Origin: Emticicia sp. BO119
Lineage (GTDB): Bacteria; Bacteroidota; Bacteroidia; Cytophagales; Spirosomataceae
Direction: 5' to 3'
Length of the DNA stretch: 64,000 bases
NCBI RefSeq assembly: GCF_013912375.1
Contig: NZ_JACETV010000002.1
Coordinates: 620,001-684,000 of the forward strand
The notes beneath the pieces are model-generated. The model did no database searches and was not told the origin of the DNA. It was given only the letters and a program-made list of their open reading frames with translations. Both the position numbers and the translations under genes were made by a program. Positions 42,764 through 52,624 of this stretch are shown here, one piece after another (position 1 is the stretch's first letter; each line of letters starts with the position of its first letter).

Positions 42764-44143
42764 ATGCACGTAGTTTCACCTATAAGAGAGAAGCTGGTAT
42801 TGAATGGTAAGTCTTACCATGATATAACAGAAGATATTTGCAAACAGGTTGAGGGCAAGCCTACCAAAGAATGGAAAATAGTATTTGCTATCTCGGTGCT
42901 GGTATTATTATATGGTACTGCATGGGTATGCTGGACTTGGTGGGAAGGTCTTGGCGTATGGGGATTGAACAAGACGGTAGGTTGGGCATGGGACATCACC
43001 AACTTTGTGTGGTGGGTAGGTATTGGTCACGCCGGTACACTTATCTCTGCTGTATTGCTACTTTTCCGTCAGAAATGGAGAACATCAATCAACCGTGCGG
43101 CTGAAGCGATGACGATCTTCGCCGTAATTTGTGCAGCCTCATTCATTGTTATGCACATGGGGCGCCCTTGGTTAGCATATTTTGCCTTACCACTACCAAA
43201 TACTTTTGGTTCTTTGTGGGTAAACTTTAACTCACCACTGGTTTGGGACGTGTTCGCTATCTCGACATATTTCTCGGTATCGTGTTTGTTCTGGTATATT
43301 GGTATGATTCCTGATCTTGCTACTATCCGTGACCGTGCAACAGGTATCCGTAAAAAAGTATATGGTGCATTAGCTATAGGTTGGACAGGCGGCGCAAAAT
43401 CATGGGCAAGATATGAAGATGTTTCCTTGATTTTAGCCGGGCTTTCTACACCTCTTGTACTTTCTGTACATACTATCGTATCATTCGACTTCGCCACTTC
43501 GGTTATTCCGGGCTGGCATACCACAATCTTCCCTCCATATTTCGTGGCAGGTGCAATTTTCTCAGGTTTCGCAATGGTACAAAACCTGATGCTTGTAACG
43601 CGTGTAGTATATAAATTAGAAGATTATGTGACTTTAGATCACATCTCCTTAATGAATAAAATCATAACCCTGACAGGGTCAGTTGTAGGTATTGCATATA
43701 TTACAGAGTTCTTTATTGCAGCTTATTCTGGTGTGGAGTATGAAAAATATGCTTTCATCAACCGCGCTACAGGGCCACTTTGGTGGTCTTATGCAGCCAT
43801 GATGACCTGTAACGTGCTTTCTCCGCAGTTGTTCTGGTTTGAGAAAATACGCCGGAACATCGTTGTATCATTTGTAATGGCAGTTGTGGTAAACATCGGT
43901 ATGTGGTTTGAGCGTTTTGTAATCATCGTAACTTCGCTTCACAGAGACTATCTTCCATCAAGCTGGACTTATTTTACTCCTCGTTTGGGAGATATTTCAG
44001 ACTATATTTTCTCATTTGGTTTCTTCTTTACAGCATTTTTCTTATTTGCCAAGTTCTTACCGGTTATCAACATGGCAGAGGTGAAATCTGTATTGAAATC
44101 ATCATCAGAGAAATATCCTGAAAAAGTAAAGAAAAAAGCATAA
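42764..44143 (+). CDS. actC: alternative complex III subunit ActC, NrfD-like membrane protein
   Basis: 459 aa with ten predicted membrane helices. NrfD/PsrC family features: 'WWVGIGHAGTLISAVLLLFR' and 'SWARYEDVSLILAGLSTPLV', 'VSFDFATSVIPGWHTTIFPP', 'RFVIIVTSLHRDYLPSSWTY'. ActC holds a quinol-binding site at the periplasmic side of the membrane and may take part in proton movement. 60 nt after actB, in the same operon. Confidence 0.95.
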   Translation: MHVVSPIREKLVLNGKSYHDITEDICKQVEGKPTKEWKIVFAISVLVLLYGTAWVCWTWWEGLGVWGLNKTVGWAWDITNFVWWVGIGHAGTLISAVLLLFRQKWRTSINRAAEAMTIFAVICAASFIVMHMGRPWLAYFALPLPNTFGSLWVNFNSPLVWDVFAISTYFSVSCLFWYIGMIPDLATIRDRATGIRKKVYGALAIGWTGGAKSWARYEDVSLILAGLSTPLVLSVHTIVSFDFATSVIPGWHTTIFPPYFVAGAIFSGFAMVQNLMLVTRVVYKLEDYVTLDHISLMNKIITLTGSVVGIAYITEFFIAAYSGVEYEKYAFINRATGPLWWSYAAMMTCNVLSPQLFWFEKIRRNIVVSFVMAVVVNIGMWFERFVIIVTSLHRDYLPSSWTYFTPRLGDISDYIFSFGFFFTAFFLFAKFLPVINMAEVKSVLKSSSEKYPEKVKKKA

Positions 44144-44172
44144 TCATTAGAATTAAGAAACCATTTCAGACA

Positions 44173-44694
44173 ATGGCAGATAACAAATATTTAGTTGGTG
44201 TTTTTGACGACGAGGATGAAGTATTACACGCAGTCGGAGAAGTAAGACACAGTGGTGTTAAAATCCATGAAGTATATACTCCTTTTGCGATTCACGGTCT
44301 TGACCGTGCTTTAGGGTACGATCGCCCAAGAATGGGTATTGCAGCCTTCTTGTTTGGTATAACCGGAACTTGCTGTGCCTTATTGTTAACATTCTGGACA
44401 ATGGGTATCGATTGGCCTATCAACGTTGGTGGAAAAAACTTCTTTCCCTGGCCAACTAACGTGCCTATCTTATTTGAATTAACGGTTCTTTTGGCCTCGT
44501 TTGGTATGTCGTTCACTTTCTTCGTGATGGAAGGAATGGGACCAACCGCTAAACCAATCATTTTTGATGTAAGAAGCACAGACGATAAATTTATTATGGC
44601 GATTGATTTATCAAAAAACAAATTATCAGAAGGAGAAATTACTGATATTTTGAAAGATTCAGGAGCTTCAGAAGTAAATGTGAAAGAAGTTTAG
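44173..44694 (+). CDS. actD: alternative complex III subunit ActD (DUF3341)
   Basis: 173 aa. DUF3341: cytoplasmic N-terminal part ('YLVGVFDDEDEVLHAVGEVR', 'VYTPFAIHGLDRALGYDRPR') then two membrane helices ('AAFLFGITGTCCALLLTFWT', 'ELTVLLASFGMSFTFFVMEG') and a cytoplasmic tail. A structural subunit without cofactors. Confidence 0.95.
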   Translation: MADNKYLVGVFDDEDEVLHAVGEVRHSGVKIHEVYTPFAIHGLDRALGYDRPRMGIAAFLFGITGTCCALLLTFWTMGIDWPINVGGKNFFPWPTNVPILFELTVLLASFGMSFTFFVMEGMGPTAKPIIFDVRSTDDKFIMAIDLSKNKLSEGEITDILKDSGASEVNVKEV

Positions 44695-44807
44695 TTAAAG
44701 AAAACAAGGAATAGACCAGAAAAGGCTATTCATACCAATTTACATATAGAACATTGATGAGTATCAGACCAACTGGCTCATACAATAATACATTAATTTG
44801 TTTTCAA

Positions 44808-45422
44808 ATGAAATTTTCAGTCCGAAATATCACGCTTGCGGTAGCAGTAGCAACTTTCTCAGCAGTTGTTTTGTCATCATGCCATGATAACAATAGTACA
44901 GGTTGGGAGTTTGCTCCTAATATGTACAACTCTCGTGCTTACGAACCATTGACTCAATGGCGTGAAAATACCATTAATCCTGACGGAAAGAATATGCGTC
45001 AGCCTGTACCTGGCACTATTGCCCGTACAAATTACCATACTTCATTTTTACAGGATGATAGCACGGTAATCAACGACCTGATGGTGTATAATCTGCCGGC
45101 AGATAGCATTGCGGTAGCAGAAGCAACTTTAAAAAATCCTATACCTTGGTCCGATGCTGCTGAAACAGAAGGTCAGGCCTTATACGAAAGAAACTGTGCA
45201 CACTGCCATGGTGAGAAAGGTGCTGGGGATGGCCCGGTTGGAAAAGTTTATAAAGGTGTACCTAACTATGCCAGCGAAGCTTATAAAAACATGAATGATG
45301 GCCACATCTTCCATGTAATTACTTATGGTAAAGGCCGTATGTGGCCACATGCTTCTCAGGTGAACCCTGAGGAACGCTGGAAAATAGTACATTATGTACA
45401 CAGATTACAATTAGGAAATTAA
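44808..45422 (+). CDS. actE: alternative complex III subunit ActE, monoheme cytochrome c lipoprotein
   Basis: 204 aa from the ATG at 44808; a longer frame from 44754/44757 exists, but the lipoprotein signal starts here ('MKFSVRNITLAVAVATFSAV', then 'VLSSC'). One heme motif 'CAHCHGEKGAGDG' near residue 130 and a Met ligand region 'GKGRMWPHASQVNPEERWKI'. The N-terminal part 'NMYNSRAYEPLTQW' is typical for ActE. It gives electrons to the oxidase or to a soluble carrier. Confidence 0.93.
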   Translation: MKFSVRNITLAVAVATFSAVVLSSCHDNNSTGWEFAPNMYNSRAYEPLTQWRENTINPDGKNMRQPVPGTIARTNYHTSFLQDDSTVINDLMVYNLPADSIAVAEATLKNPIPWSDAAETEGQALYERNCAHCHGEKGAGDGPVGKVYKGVPNYASEAYKNMNDGHIFHVITYGKGRMWPHASQVNPEERWKIVHYVHRLQLGN

Positions 45423-45436
45423 TAACGCACCCCCAT

Positions 45437-45486
45437 CCCTAAAGGGGCGTGTTAGGAAATATTATAATGATTACTTCGCTTTAGGG
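45437..45486. repeat. short CCCTAAAG/CTTTAGGG inverted pair between actE and actF
   Basis: CCCTAAAGGGGCG begins at 45437 and its partner CTTTAGGGGCGGGG at 45479. The arms (8 bp) resemble the paired element at 297-378. It lies inside the operon and may affect mRNA stability or termination. Confidence 0.45.
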
Positions 45487-45509
45487 GCGGGGTTCAAATT
45501 TCAAGAATA

Positions 45510-46862
45510 ATGGCTCATAATACTCACGAAATTCCTTCAACAGAAGAAAGATTTGAGTTTTCATCCGAATCGAAAAGCAAATTATTAATTGCTGCAGCCT
45601 TAGGTGTTGTTTTGGTTGCAATCGGAGCATTTCTTTTAAATAAAGGCTGGTCAATTGGTGTTTGGGAATCGCACGGTGCAGGACACGGTGCTGCAGCCGG
45701 ACACGAAGGCGGTCATGCAGCAGCAGCTGCTCATGGTGGTGGCGAGCATCATGGAGCAACTTTGATTAATCGCATCATTGCCAATCTTTGGATGAACAGC
45801 GTATATTTTCTTGGAATTTCGGTTGTCGGCATGTTCTTCATTGCCTATAACTATGTAGCAAAGGCTGGTTGGCCTGTTACGATGAAACGTGTTGCTGAGG
45901 CTTTCCCGTCGTTTATCTGGGTACCCGGTGCTATCCTGATTATTTTATATCTTGTTCCTGCCACTCGCCACATGATTTTTCACTGGACACATGAGGGTAT
46001 TATGGAAAAAGGAAGTGAGAACTACGATAAAATCATAGCTACCAAATCATGGTACTTGAATATGCCATTCTTTACTATTCGTCTATTAGCTTATGTAGGC
46101 GTGTGGTATTATTTGTGGACATTAGTACGCAAATATTCGATTGCAGAAGAGCAGGAAGGCGGATTAGACTATTATTACAAAAGTCGTAATGTCTCTAAAA
46201 TATTCTTATTATTCTTCGCAGTTACCTCTTCAACTTCGGCTTGGGACTTGTCAATGTCAATTGATACGCACTGGTTCTCAACTATGTTTGGCTGGTATCA
46301 CTTAGCGAGCTGGCACGTAGCAGGTTTAGCAGCTATTATGTTTGCAGTTTTAATATTAAAAGATAAAGGGTATTTGAAAGCCGTTAATTCGAGCCATTTG
46401 CATGATTTAGGCAAATTAATTTTCGGATTCTCAATTTTCTGGACATACGTTTGGTTTTCTCAATATCTATTGATTTTCTATGCTAATTTACCTGAAGAAA
46501 CGATCTATTTCCGCGAACGTTTCACGGGTCATGATGGACGTTACTGGTGGCCGTTTCATATCAATTTCGTGTTGAATTTCTTCTTCCCGATTCTGATTCT
46601 AATGGCAAGAGATTCAAAAAGAAGACCAACATTATTAAAATTAGGTTGTGCCTCTATATTGGTGGGTCACTGGTTTGATTTCTACCAAATGCACATGCCG
46701 GGTATTGCTAAAGACCAGGGAGGTATTGGTATCATTGAATGGGGAACAACCCTGACATTTGCTTCATTGTTTATCTACTTTGTAGCAACTCAATTGTCGA
46801 AAGCAAATCTTTATCCGAAAAAACATCCGTTCTTAGAAGAAAGTTTGCACCACGATATCTAA
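45510..46862 (+). CDS. actF: alternative complex III subunit ActF, NrfD-like membrane protein with His-rich loop
   Basis: 450 aa, about ten helices. ActF is a second NrfD-like (PsrC-type) subunit: 'LDLSMSIDTHW'-like 'AWDLSMSIDTHWFSTMFGWY', 'HDLGKLIFGFSIFWTYVWFS', 'QYLLIFYANLPEETIYFRER', 'WPFHINFVLNFFFPILILMA'. Between helix 1 and helix 2 there is an insert of about 30 residues (52-83) made almost only of His, Gly, Ala and Glu, such as 'HGAGHGAAAGHEGGH', which may bind metal. 87 nt after actE. Confidence 0.94.
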   Translation: MAHNTHEIPSTEERFEFSSESKSKLLIAAALGVVLVAIGAFLLNKGWSIGVWESHGAGHGAAAGHEGGHAAAAAHGGGEHHGATLINRIIANLWMNSVYFLGISVVGMFFIAYNYVAKAGWPVTMKRVAEAFPSFIWVPGAILIILYLVPATRHMIFHWTHEGIMEKGSENYDKIIATKSWYLNMPFFTIRLLAYVGVWYYLWTLVRKYSIAEEQEGGLDYYYKSRNVSKIFLLFFAVTSSTSAWDLSMSIDTHWFSTMFGWYHLASWHVAGLAAIMFAVLILKDKGYLKAVNSSHLHDLGKLIFGFSIFWTYVWFSQYLLIFYANLPEETIYFRERFTGHDGRYWWPFHINFVLNFFFPILILMARDSKRRPTLLKLGCASILVGHWFDFYQMHMPGIAKDQGGIGIIEWGTTLTFASLFIYFVATQLSKANLYPKKHPFLEESLHHDI

Positions 46863-46944
46863 TAGGCTATTAGATAATTTTAAAAAGTTTTAATTTTAAA
46901 GCATACAAGGATTAAGCACTTATAACTTGTAAAATTTTAGTAAC

Positions 46945-48093
46945 ATGACCTTATTAATTGTTATTTTAGCTGTTGTGTTTTTGATTTTAACCATTGTGGT
47001 TATATCTAAAACCCAAACTCTATTGAAAGGTGTAAAGGAAAGAGAAAAATCGGAATCTGAAATAGAGGAGACGATTACTGATGGAGCGAATAATGCAAAT
47101 GCTATTGGCTTATTTGTATTCTGGATTGTAAGTGTAATCGGAATAGTTTGGTCATTTAACTATGCTAAGAAAGATTTCTTAATAGCTTATGGCGATATTC
47201 CTTCAGCTTCATCAGTTCATGGAAAAGAAACTGATTTCTGGTTCTGGTTCGGAATAGCTGTAATTACAGTAGCTTTCTTTATAGTTAATTCTGTTTTATT
47301 CTATTTCCCAATAAAATATCGCTATAAAAAAGGTAGAAAAGCTTATTTCTACCCGCACAACAATACTCTTGAAATCGTTTGGACGCTGATTCCGGCAATT
47401 GTAATGGCAGGTTTAGTTTTTACAGGTTTACAGGCCTGGAACAGAATCATGTCAGATGCACCTCAAGATGCGGAAGTGATAGAAGTAATGGGAAAACAAT
47501 TCGGTTGGCAAGTACGCTATGGTGGTGTTGATAACGAAAAATTAGGTAATTACAGTTATAAGTTAATCAATGATGCTGAAGGTAATGAGTTTGGTATTGA
47601 TTTTACAGATGAAAACTCATTCGACGATTTTACAAGCAATACTGAAATGCACATTCCAAAAGGCAAACCTGTATTATTGAAAATCAGAGCAAGAGATGTA
47701 TTGCATAGTGTGTTTATTCCTCATATGCGTGTAAAGATGGATGCAGTGCCGGGTATGCCAACTAAATTCTGGTTTGTTGCTGATAAGAGTACAGCTGATA
47801 TGCGCGCTGAATATGGTAACCCTGATTTCAACTATGAAATTGCCTGTACAGAGGTTTGCGGACGCAGCCACTTTGCAATGAAACTGAAATTAATTGTCGA
47901 TGAACCTGCTGAGTATGAAAAGTGGAAGAAAGAACAAAAATCATTGCTTGCCACTAAACCTGAATTTATGGAAAAAATTCCGGCTAATCTGAAAGGGAAG
48001 GCGATGAAATATATTATGCCTGATGCGCCTGCAACTACAGAAAGTACAACAGCAACTACTGGTGGAGCGGCAACTTCAGCCTCTTTAAGATAA
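46945..48093 (+). CDS. coxB: cytochrome c oxidase subunit II
   Basis: 382 aa. Two or three N-terminal helices, with an unusually long first part (a helix at 1-20, a charged linker, then the usual two at about 55-75 and 90-115), then the CuA cupredoxin domain: 'VIEVMGKQFGWQVRYGG', 'LKIRARDVLHSVFIPHMRVK' and the CuA ligand motif 'CTEVCGRSHFAM' (two Cys, His, Met). It accepts electrons from cytochrome c. Ends with a Thr/Ala-rich tail. Confidence 0.95.
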   Translation: MTLLIVILAVVFLILTIVVISKTQTLLKGVKEREKSESEIEETITDGANNANAIGLFVFWIVSVIGIVWSFNYAKKDFLIAYGDIPSASSVHGKETDFWFWFGIAVITVAFFIVNSVLFYFPIKYRYKKGRKAYFYPHNNTLEIVWTLIPAIVMAGLVFTGLQAWNRIMSDAPQDAEVIEVMGKQFGWQVRYGGVDNEKLGNYSYKLINDAEGNEFGIDFTDENSFDDFTSNTEMHIPKGKPVLLKIRARDVLHSVFIPHMRVKMDAVPGMPTKFWFVADKSTADMRAEYGNPDFNYEIACTEVCGRSHFAMKLKLIVDEPAEYEKWKKEQKSLLATKPEFMEKIPANLKGKAMKYIMPDAPATTESTTATTGGAATSASLR

Positions 48094-48130
48094 TTATTAA
48101 CAACAGAAAATTCTTAAAAATAGTAATATT

Positions 48131-50008
48131 ATGGCAGCAGTAGCACACGCAGACGTACATGCCAACGAACATGACCACGCTCACGAGCACCATGAGCTAA
48201 GTTTTATCAGAAAGTACATTTTTTCTGAAGACCATAAAGTAATTGCTAAACAATACCTGATTTCTGGTATCGTATGGGCTTTGATCGGAGGGTTCCTGTC
48301 GTTAGTGTTTCGTCTACAATTAGGTTTTCCAGGAATTGATTTAGGTTGGTTAAAACCAATTCTTGGAGAAAGATGGTTTGATGAGGCAGGTAAGCTTGAC
48401 CCTAACTATTACATTGCCTTAGTAACAATGCACGGAACCATCATGGTATTCTTTGTATTGACAGCAGGTTTAAGTGGTACTTTCTCAAATTTCCTTATTC
48501 CACTTCAGGTAGGTGCAAGAGACATGGCATCAGGATTTATCAATATGTTATCTTATTGGTTCTTCTTCTTGTCAAGTGTTATCATGTTTGCTTCTTTGTT
48601 TGTACATGATGGCCCTGCTGGTGGTGGTTGGGTAGTATATCCGCCATTAAGTGCTTTGCCAGACGCTGCACCAGGTTCAGGAACAGGTATGACCATGTGG
48701 TTAGTGAGTATGGCTATCTTTATTGTATCCAGTTTATTAGGTAGTGTCAATTACGTAACTACCGTAATCAACCTGCGTACAAGAGGTATGACTTTTGATA
48801 AAATGCCTTTGACAATCTGGGCGTTTACTTTCACGGCTATTTTAGGTATTTTATCATTCCCTGTATTATTCTCTGCGGCTCTGTTATTGATTTTCGACCG
48901 TAGTTTCGGAACAAGTTTCTATCTTTCAGATATTTATATAAACGGACAAGCCTTACCAAATCAGGGAGGTAGCCCGATTCTGTTCCAGCACTTATTCTGG
49001 TTCTTAGGTCACCCTGAGGTGTATATCGTAATCCTTCCTGCTTTAGGTATGACATCTGAGATCATTGCTACTAATTCAAGAAAACCAATCTTTGGTTATA
49101 GAGCCATGATCTTCTCAATGTTAGGTATCATGTTCTTGGCCTTCATCGTATGGGCTCACCACATGTTCATGACAGGTATGAACCCATTCTTAGGTTCAGT
49201 TTTCATGCTCTTGACATTGATTATCGCAGTACCTTCAGCAGTAAAAGCCTTTAACTATATCACAACTATGTGGAGAGGTAATATTGTGTTTACTCCTGCT
49301 ATGTTGTTCTCAATTGGTCTGGTATCGTTTTTCGTATCAGGGGGTGTAACAGGTATCATCCTGGGTAATAGTGCGCTGGATATTCAATTGCATGATACCT
49401 ATTTTGTGGTTGCTCACTTCCACCTGGTAATGGGTTCTGCTGCCTTCTTCGGTATGGTGGCAGGTGTGTACCACTGGTTCCCTAAAATGTTTGGTAGAAT
49501 GATGAATGCCACCTTAGGATATATTCACTTCTGGGTTACTATTGCAGGAGTATATGTAGTATTCTTCCCTCAACATTACTTAGGTATTGCTGGTTTCCCA
49601 AGAAGATACTATTCTTATACAGGATTTGACTTCACAAATAAATATCAGGATTTAGCCGAATTAAGTACTATTGCAGCTATTGTTGTATTTGCAGCAAATA
49701 TCATTTTCTTGTTCAACTTCTTCTATTCAATGTTCTGGGGTAAAAAAGCAACAGCAAACCCTTGGCGTTCGAATACATTGGAGTGGACAACGCCTATCAA
49801 TCCTGGTCATGGAAACTGGGAAGGTGAAATTCCAGCAGTATATCGTTGGCCTTACGATTATAGCAAGCCAGGTGCTGCCGAAGATTTCATTCCTCAGAAC
49901 ATTCCATTCTCTGCTACACCAGAATCTAATCTGGAAGATGAGAATGACCAAATCAAAGAAGAAAGAGAAATTGAAGGAATACAGTTCAATCACAGTATTC
50001 CTGATTGA
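48131..50008 (+). CDS. coxA: cytochrome c oxidase subunit I
   Basis: 625 aa. The catalytic heme-copper subunit. Visible ligands: low-spin heme His in 'TMHGTIMVFFVLTAGLSGTF'; CuB His and cross-linked Tyr in 'WFLGHPEVYIVILPALGMTS'; the two CuB His residues in 'VWAHHMFMTGMNPFLG'; and high-spin and low-spin heme His in 'HDTYFVVAHFHLVMG'. The Glu of 'GHPEVYI' is present, so it is A-type by this motif. The cytoplasmic N-terminus is unusually His-rich ('HADVHANEHDHAHEHHE'). Confidence 0.96.
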   Translation: MAAVAHADVHANEHDHAHEHHELSFIRKYIFSEDHKVIAKQYLISGIVWALIGGFLSLVFRLQLGFPGIDLGWLKPILGERWFDEAGKLDPNYYIALVTMHGTIMVFFVLTAGLSGTFSNFLIPLQVGARDMASGFINMLSYWFFFLSSVIMFASLFVHDGPAGGGWVVYPPLSALPDAAPGSGTGMTMWLVSMAIFIVSSLLGSVNYVTTVINLRTRGMTFDKMPLTIWAFTFTAILGILSFPVLFSAALLLIFDRSFGTSFYLSDIYINGQALPNQGGSPILFQHLFWFLGHPEVYIVILPALGMTSEIIATNSRKPIFGYRAMIFSMLGIMFLAFIVWAHHMFMTGMNPFLGSVFMLLTLIIAVPSAVKAFNYITTMWRGNIVFTPAMLFSIGLVSFFVSGGVTGIILGNSALDIQLHDTYFVVAHFHLVMGSAAFFGMVAGVYHWFPKMFGRMMNATLGYIHFWVTIAGVYVVFFPQHYLGIAGFPRRYYSYTGFDFTNKYQDLAELSTIAAIVVFAANIIFLFNFFYSMFWGKKATANPWRSNTLEWTTPINPGHGNWEGEIPAVYRWPYDYSKPGAAEDFIPQNIPFSATPESNLEDENDQIKEEREIEGIQFNHSIPD

Positions 50009-50073
50009 TAAACCAGGATTTTAGCTAAGTAGCTTTACAACTAAAGCTACTTAGCATATAAATCAACAAAATA

Positions 50074-51051
50074 ATGGTAGTTTTTAGAAAACTGGGTGTC
50101 TGGACAATAGGAGCGGTATATGTGTTGATACTGGTAGGGGGAATTGTTCGGGCAACAGGTTCTGGTATGGGATGCCCAGATTGGCCAAAATGTTTTGGCA
50201 GTTGGGTTCCACCTACTGATATTTCTCAGTTACCAATCAATTATAAAGAAATTTTCGGAGCAAAACTCAAAGGAGAAGTAGAGTTTAATGCCATCAAAAC
50301 CTGGACAGAATATATTAATCGTTTAGTAGGTGTTTTAATAGGCTTCTTTGTTTTTGCAACATTTATAACTTCAATACGTTCTTTCTGGAATAAAGACAGA
50401 ACTATTGTCTGGCTAAGTTTCCTTGCATTTATACTGGTTGGTTTTGAAGGCTGGTTGGGATCAAAGGTAGTATCCAGTGAGTTACACCCGGTAATGATTA
50501 CACTTCATATGCTGTTGTCGGTCATTATTGTATTCATTTTACTATATGCCGTAGCAAGGTCATATACCAGAGTGATTGAAGTGGAAGATATAAAAGAATC
50601 AAGTTCTATCAGTTTTCTGCTTACAGCCTTGATATTAGTTACGCTCGGACAAGTATTATTAGGTACCCAGGTAAGAGAAATGGTCGACCACGTAGCTAAT
50701 ATGTTAGGAGAGCAGGCAAGGGCAGAATGGGCTATTAACTTAGGTGGTAAATTTGAAATGCACCGCTGGTTTTCTTTTATAGTTTTAGGTTTACACATTT
50801 TGTTTCTATACAGAATACTGAAGAGTAACAGCCAGAAAGGTCTTATCTATCAGTTTTCAATAGGTTTGATTATTTTGATAGCTATTGAAATGGTAACAGG
50901 CTTGATTTTAGGGTATTTAGGACTTCCGGCTTATGCGCAACCCATTCATTTGACAATAGCTATTCTGATGTTAGGTGTTCAGTTTATCTTGTATCTGTTA
51001 CTGAATAAAGAAAGAGTTTTCAGAGGCGTTCCGGAATTTACATTAAAGTAA
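50074..51051 (+). CDS. ctaA: heme A synthase (COX15/CtaA)
   Basis: 325 aa, eight helices. Signature 'LVGGIVRATGSGMGCPDWPK' followed by CFG, 'RLVGVLIGFFVFATF', 'HMLLSVIIVFILLY', 'VLLGTQVREMVDHV', 'EMHRWFSFIVLGLHI' and 'QPIHLTIAILMLGVQF'. It oxidises heme O to heme A for the oxidase. Stop codon overlaps the ctaB start by one base. Confidence 0.95.
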   Translation: MVVFRKLGVWTIGAVYVLILVGGIVRATGSGMGCPDWPKCFGSWVPPTDISQLPINYKEIFGAKLKGEVEFNAIKTWTEYINRLVGVLIGFFVFATFITSIRSFWNKDRTIVWLSFLAFILVGFEGWLGSKVVSSELHPVMITLHMLLSVIIVFILLYAVARSYTRVIEVEDIKESSSISFLLTALILVTLGQVLLGTQVREMVDHVANMLGEQARAEWAINLGGKFEMHRWFSFIVLGLHILFLYRILKSNSQKGLIYQFSIGLIILIAIEMVTGLILGYLGLPAYAQPIHLTIAILMLGVQFILYLLLNKERVFRGVPEFTLK

Positions 51052-51941
51052 TGAATCAATCAGTCAGTCAAAATATAATTAGTGTAAAGCTTAAAGCTTT
51101 ATACGACATTACAAAATTCAGGTTGTCAGCAACCGTAGTTTTTTCAGGGGCGTTTGGGTTTATTTTAGGGGCTGATAAATTAGATTGGTCAAAATTAGTT
51201 CTTTTCTGTATTGCGGCATTTTCAACAACAGCGGCTGCCAATATTATCAATCAGATTATTGAAAAAGACCTGGATATATTGATGAAACGCACCCGGGATC
51301 GTCCACTGCCAAGTGGCAGACTGACGGTAATAGAAGCAGCGGTTTTTGGTTGGGGATTAGCGGTAGTTGCTATGTATATTCTGTTTTATGAGTTCAATTT
51401 CAGAGCAGGTTTAGTAGCTTTGCTATCAATGGTTCTATATGGCTTTGTTTATACCCCATTAAAAAGAGTAGGACCGATTGCAGTAGCAGTAGGAGCATTG
51501 CCCGGGGCTTTTCCTCCGATGATTGGCTGGATTGCAGCCACTAATCATTTCGGTTTAGAGCCCGGTATCTTGTTTGCTATTCAGTTTTTCTGGCAGTTCC
51601 CGCATTTCTGGGCTATTGCCTGGGTTTTAGATGAAGATTATAGTAAGGCGGGTTTCAAATTGCTACCCTCAAGTGGTGGACAAAACCTGAACTCTGCTAT
51701 TCAGATAATGATTTATACCTTGTTCTTATTACCCCTGTGTTGGGTACCCTATTATATGGGTATGACAGGTATCAATTCGGCTATAGTAGCGATGATTTTT
51801 GGTGTACTTTTCTTAGCACAGACTTTCCATCTGATGAGAAAAGTAGATAGAAAAGCTGCATTGCAATTAATGTTCGGGTCGTTTATTTATCTTCCGGTAG
51901 TGCAGATTGCCTATCTGTTAGATAAAATACCAGCCCATTAG
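51051..51941 (+). CDS. ctaB: protoheme IX farnesyltransferase (heme O synthase)
   Basis: 296 aa UbiA-family protein. First Asp motif 'NIINQIIEKDLDILMKRTRD' followed by RPLPSG; second motif region 'WVLDEDYSKAGFKLLPS'; 'FFWQFPHFWAIAW' is characteristic of CyoE/CtaB. It attaches farnesyl to heme B, making heme O. Translationally coupled to ctaA. Confidence 0.96.
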   Translation: MNQSVSQNIISVKLKALYDITKFRLSATVVFSGAFGFILGADKLDWSKLVLFCIAAFSTTAAANIINQIIEKDLDILMKRTRDRPLPSGRLTVIEAAVFGWGLAVVAMYILFYEFNFRAGLVALLSMVLYGFVYTPLKRVGPIAVAVGALPGAFPPMIGWIAATNHFGLEPGILFAIQFFWQFPHFWAIAWVLDEDYSKAGFKLLPSSGGQNLNSAIQIMIYTLFLLPLCWVPYYMGMTGINSAIVAMIFGVLFLAQTFHLMRKVDRKAALQLMFGSFIYLPVVQIAYLLDKIPAH

Positions 51942-51956
51942 ATTCAGGTTAAAAAA

Positions 51957-52556
51957 ATGAGAGAAAAAGAGTTAAAAATGCCAATAAATAAGTTTACCGA
52001 AGAACCTAAACAAGTGCTATCGGTTAACAAATGGAAGTTTATGGTGTGGCTCTTCATCATTACCATCATTATGCTCTTTGCTTCACAAACAAGCGCATAT
52101 CTGGTAAGAAGAGCAGAAGGAAACTGGGTAGAATTTGATATTCCGCAGATATTCTGGTTTAGTACTTTAGTATTGCTGATAAGCAGTGTTTCGATGCACT
52201 TTTCGTTACAGGCTGCCAGGAAGAATAACCAGTCAATGTTAAAAGGGGCAGTTGCCATTACATTTATTTTCGGAATAGCATTCTTATTCATGCAATATTT
52301 GGGTTGGCAGAACCTGCAACAACAGGGGGTATTTTTAAAAGGTAATCCGTCAGGTTCGTTCTTTTATATATTTACGGGTCTGCACATGGCACACCTCTTA
52401 CTCGGGTTGGGTATTCTGGTAGCTACTTTCATTATGGCTTTCAGAATGAAAATCGATTCAAAGAATACTTTGCTGGTTGAGGTATGCGCAACAGCATGGC
52501 ATTTCCTCGATTTACTTTGGGTATATTTGTTTGTATTTTTATTGTATTTTAGATAA
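51957..52556 (+). CDS. cytochrome c oxidase subunit III-like protein (short)
   Basis: 199 aa, five helices: 'WLFIITIIMLFASQTSAYLV', 'FIFGIAFLFMQYLGWQNLQQ', 'GLHMAHLLLGLGILVATFIM', 'WHFLDLLWVYLFVFLLYF'. The heme-copper oxidase subunit III pattern ending in WHFxDLxW is clear. It is one of two adjacent subunit III genes, the shorter form lacking the first two helices. Confidence 0.92.
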   Translation: MREKELKMPINKFTEEPKQVLSVNKWKFMVWLFIITIIMLFASQTSAYLVRRAEGNWVEFDIPQIFWFSTLVLLISSVSMHFSLQAARKNNQSMLKGAVAITFIFGIAFLFMQYLGWQNLQQQGVFLKGNPSGSFFYIFTGLHMAHLLLGLGILVATFIMAFRMKIDSKNTLLVEVCATAWHFLDLLWVYLFVFLLYFR

Positions 52557-52624
52557 ACTTTTTACAATTTCAAGATTTAAACAGGTGGATTTAGAGCCTG
52601 TTTGGAATTCAGAAACTATCAGCT

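Noticed and set aside
45481-45759. 92-codon minus-strand ORF opposite actF with many His/Arg residues
   Set aside because: It is the shadow of the His/Gly/Ala-rich actF insert.
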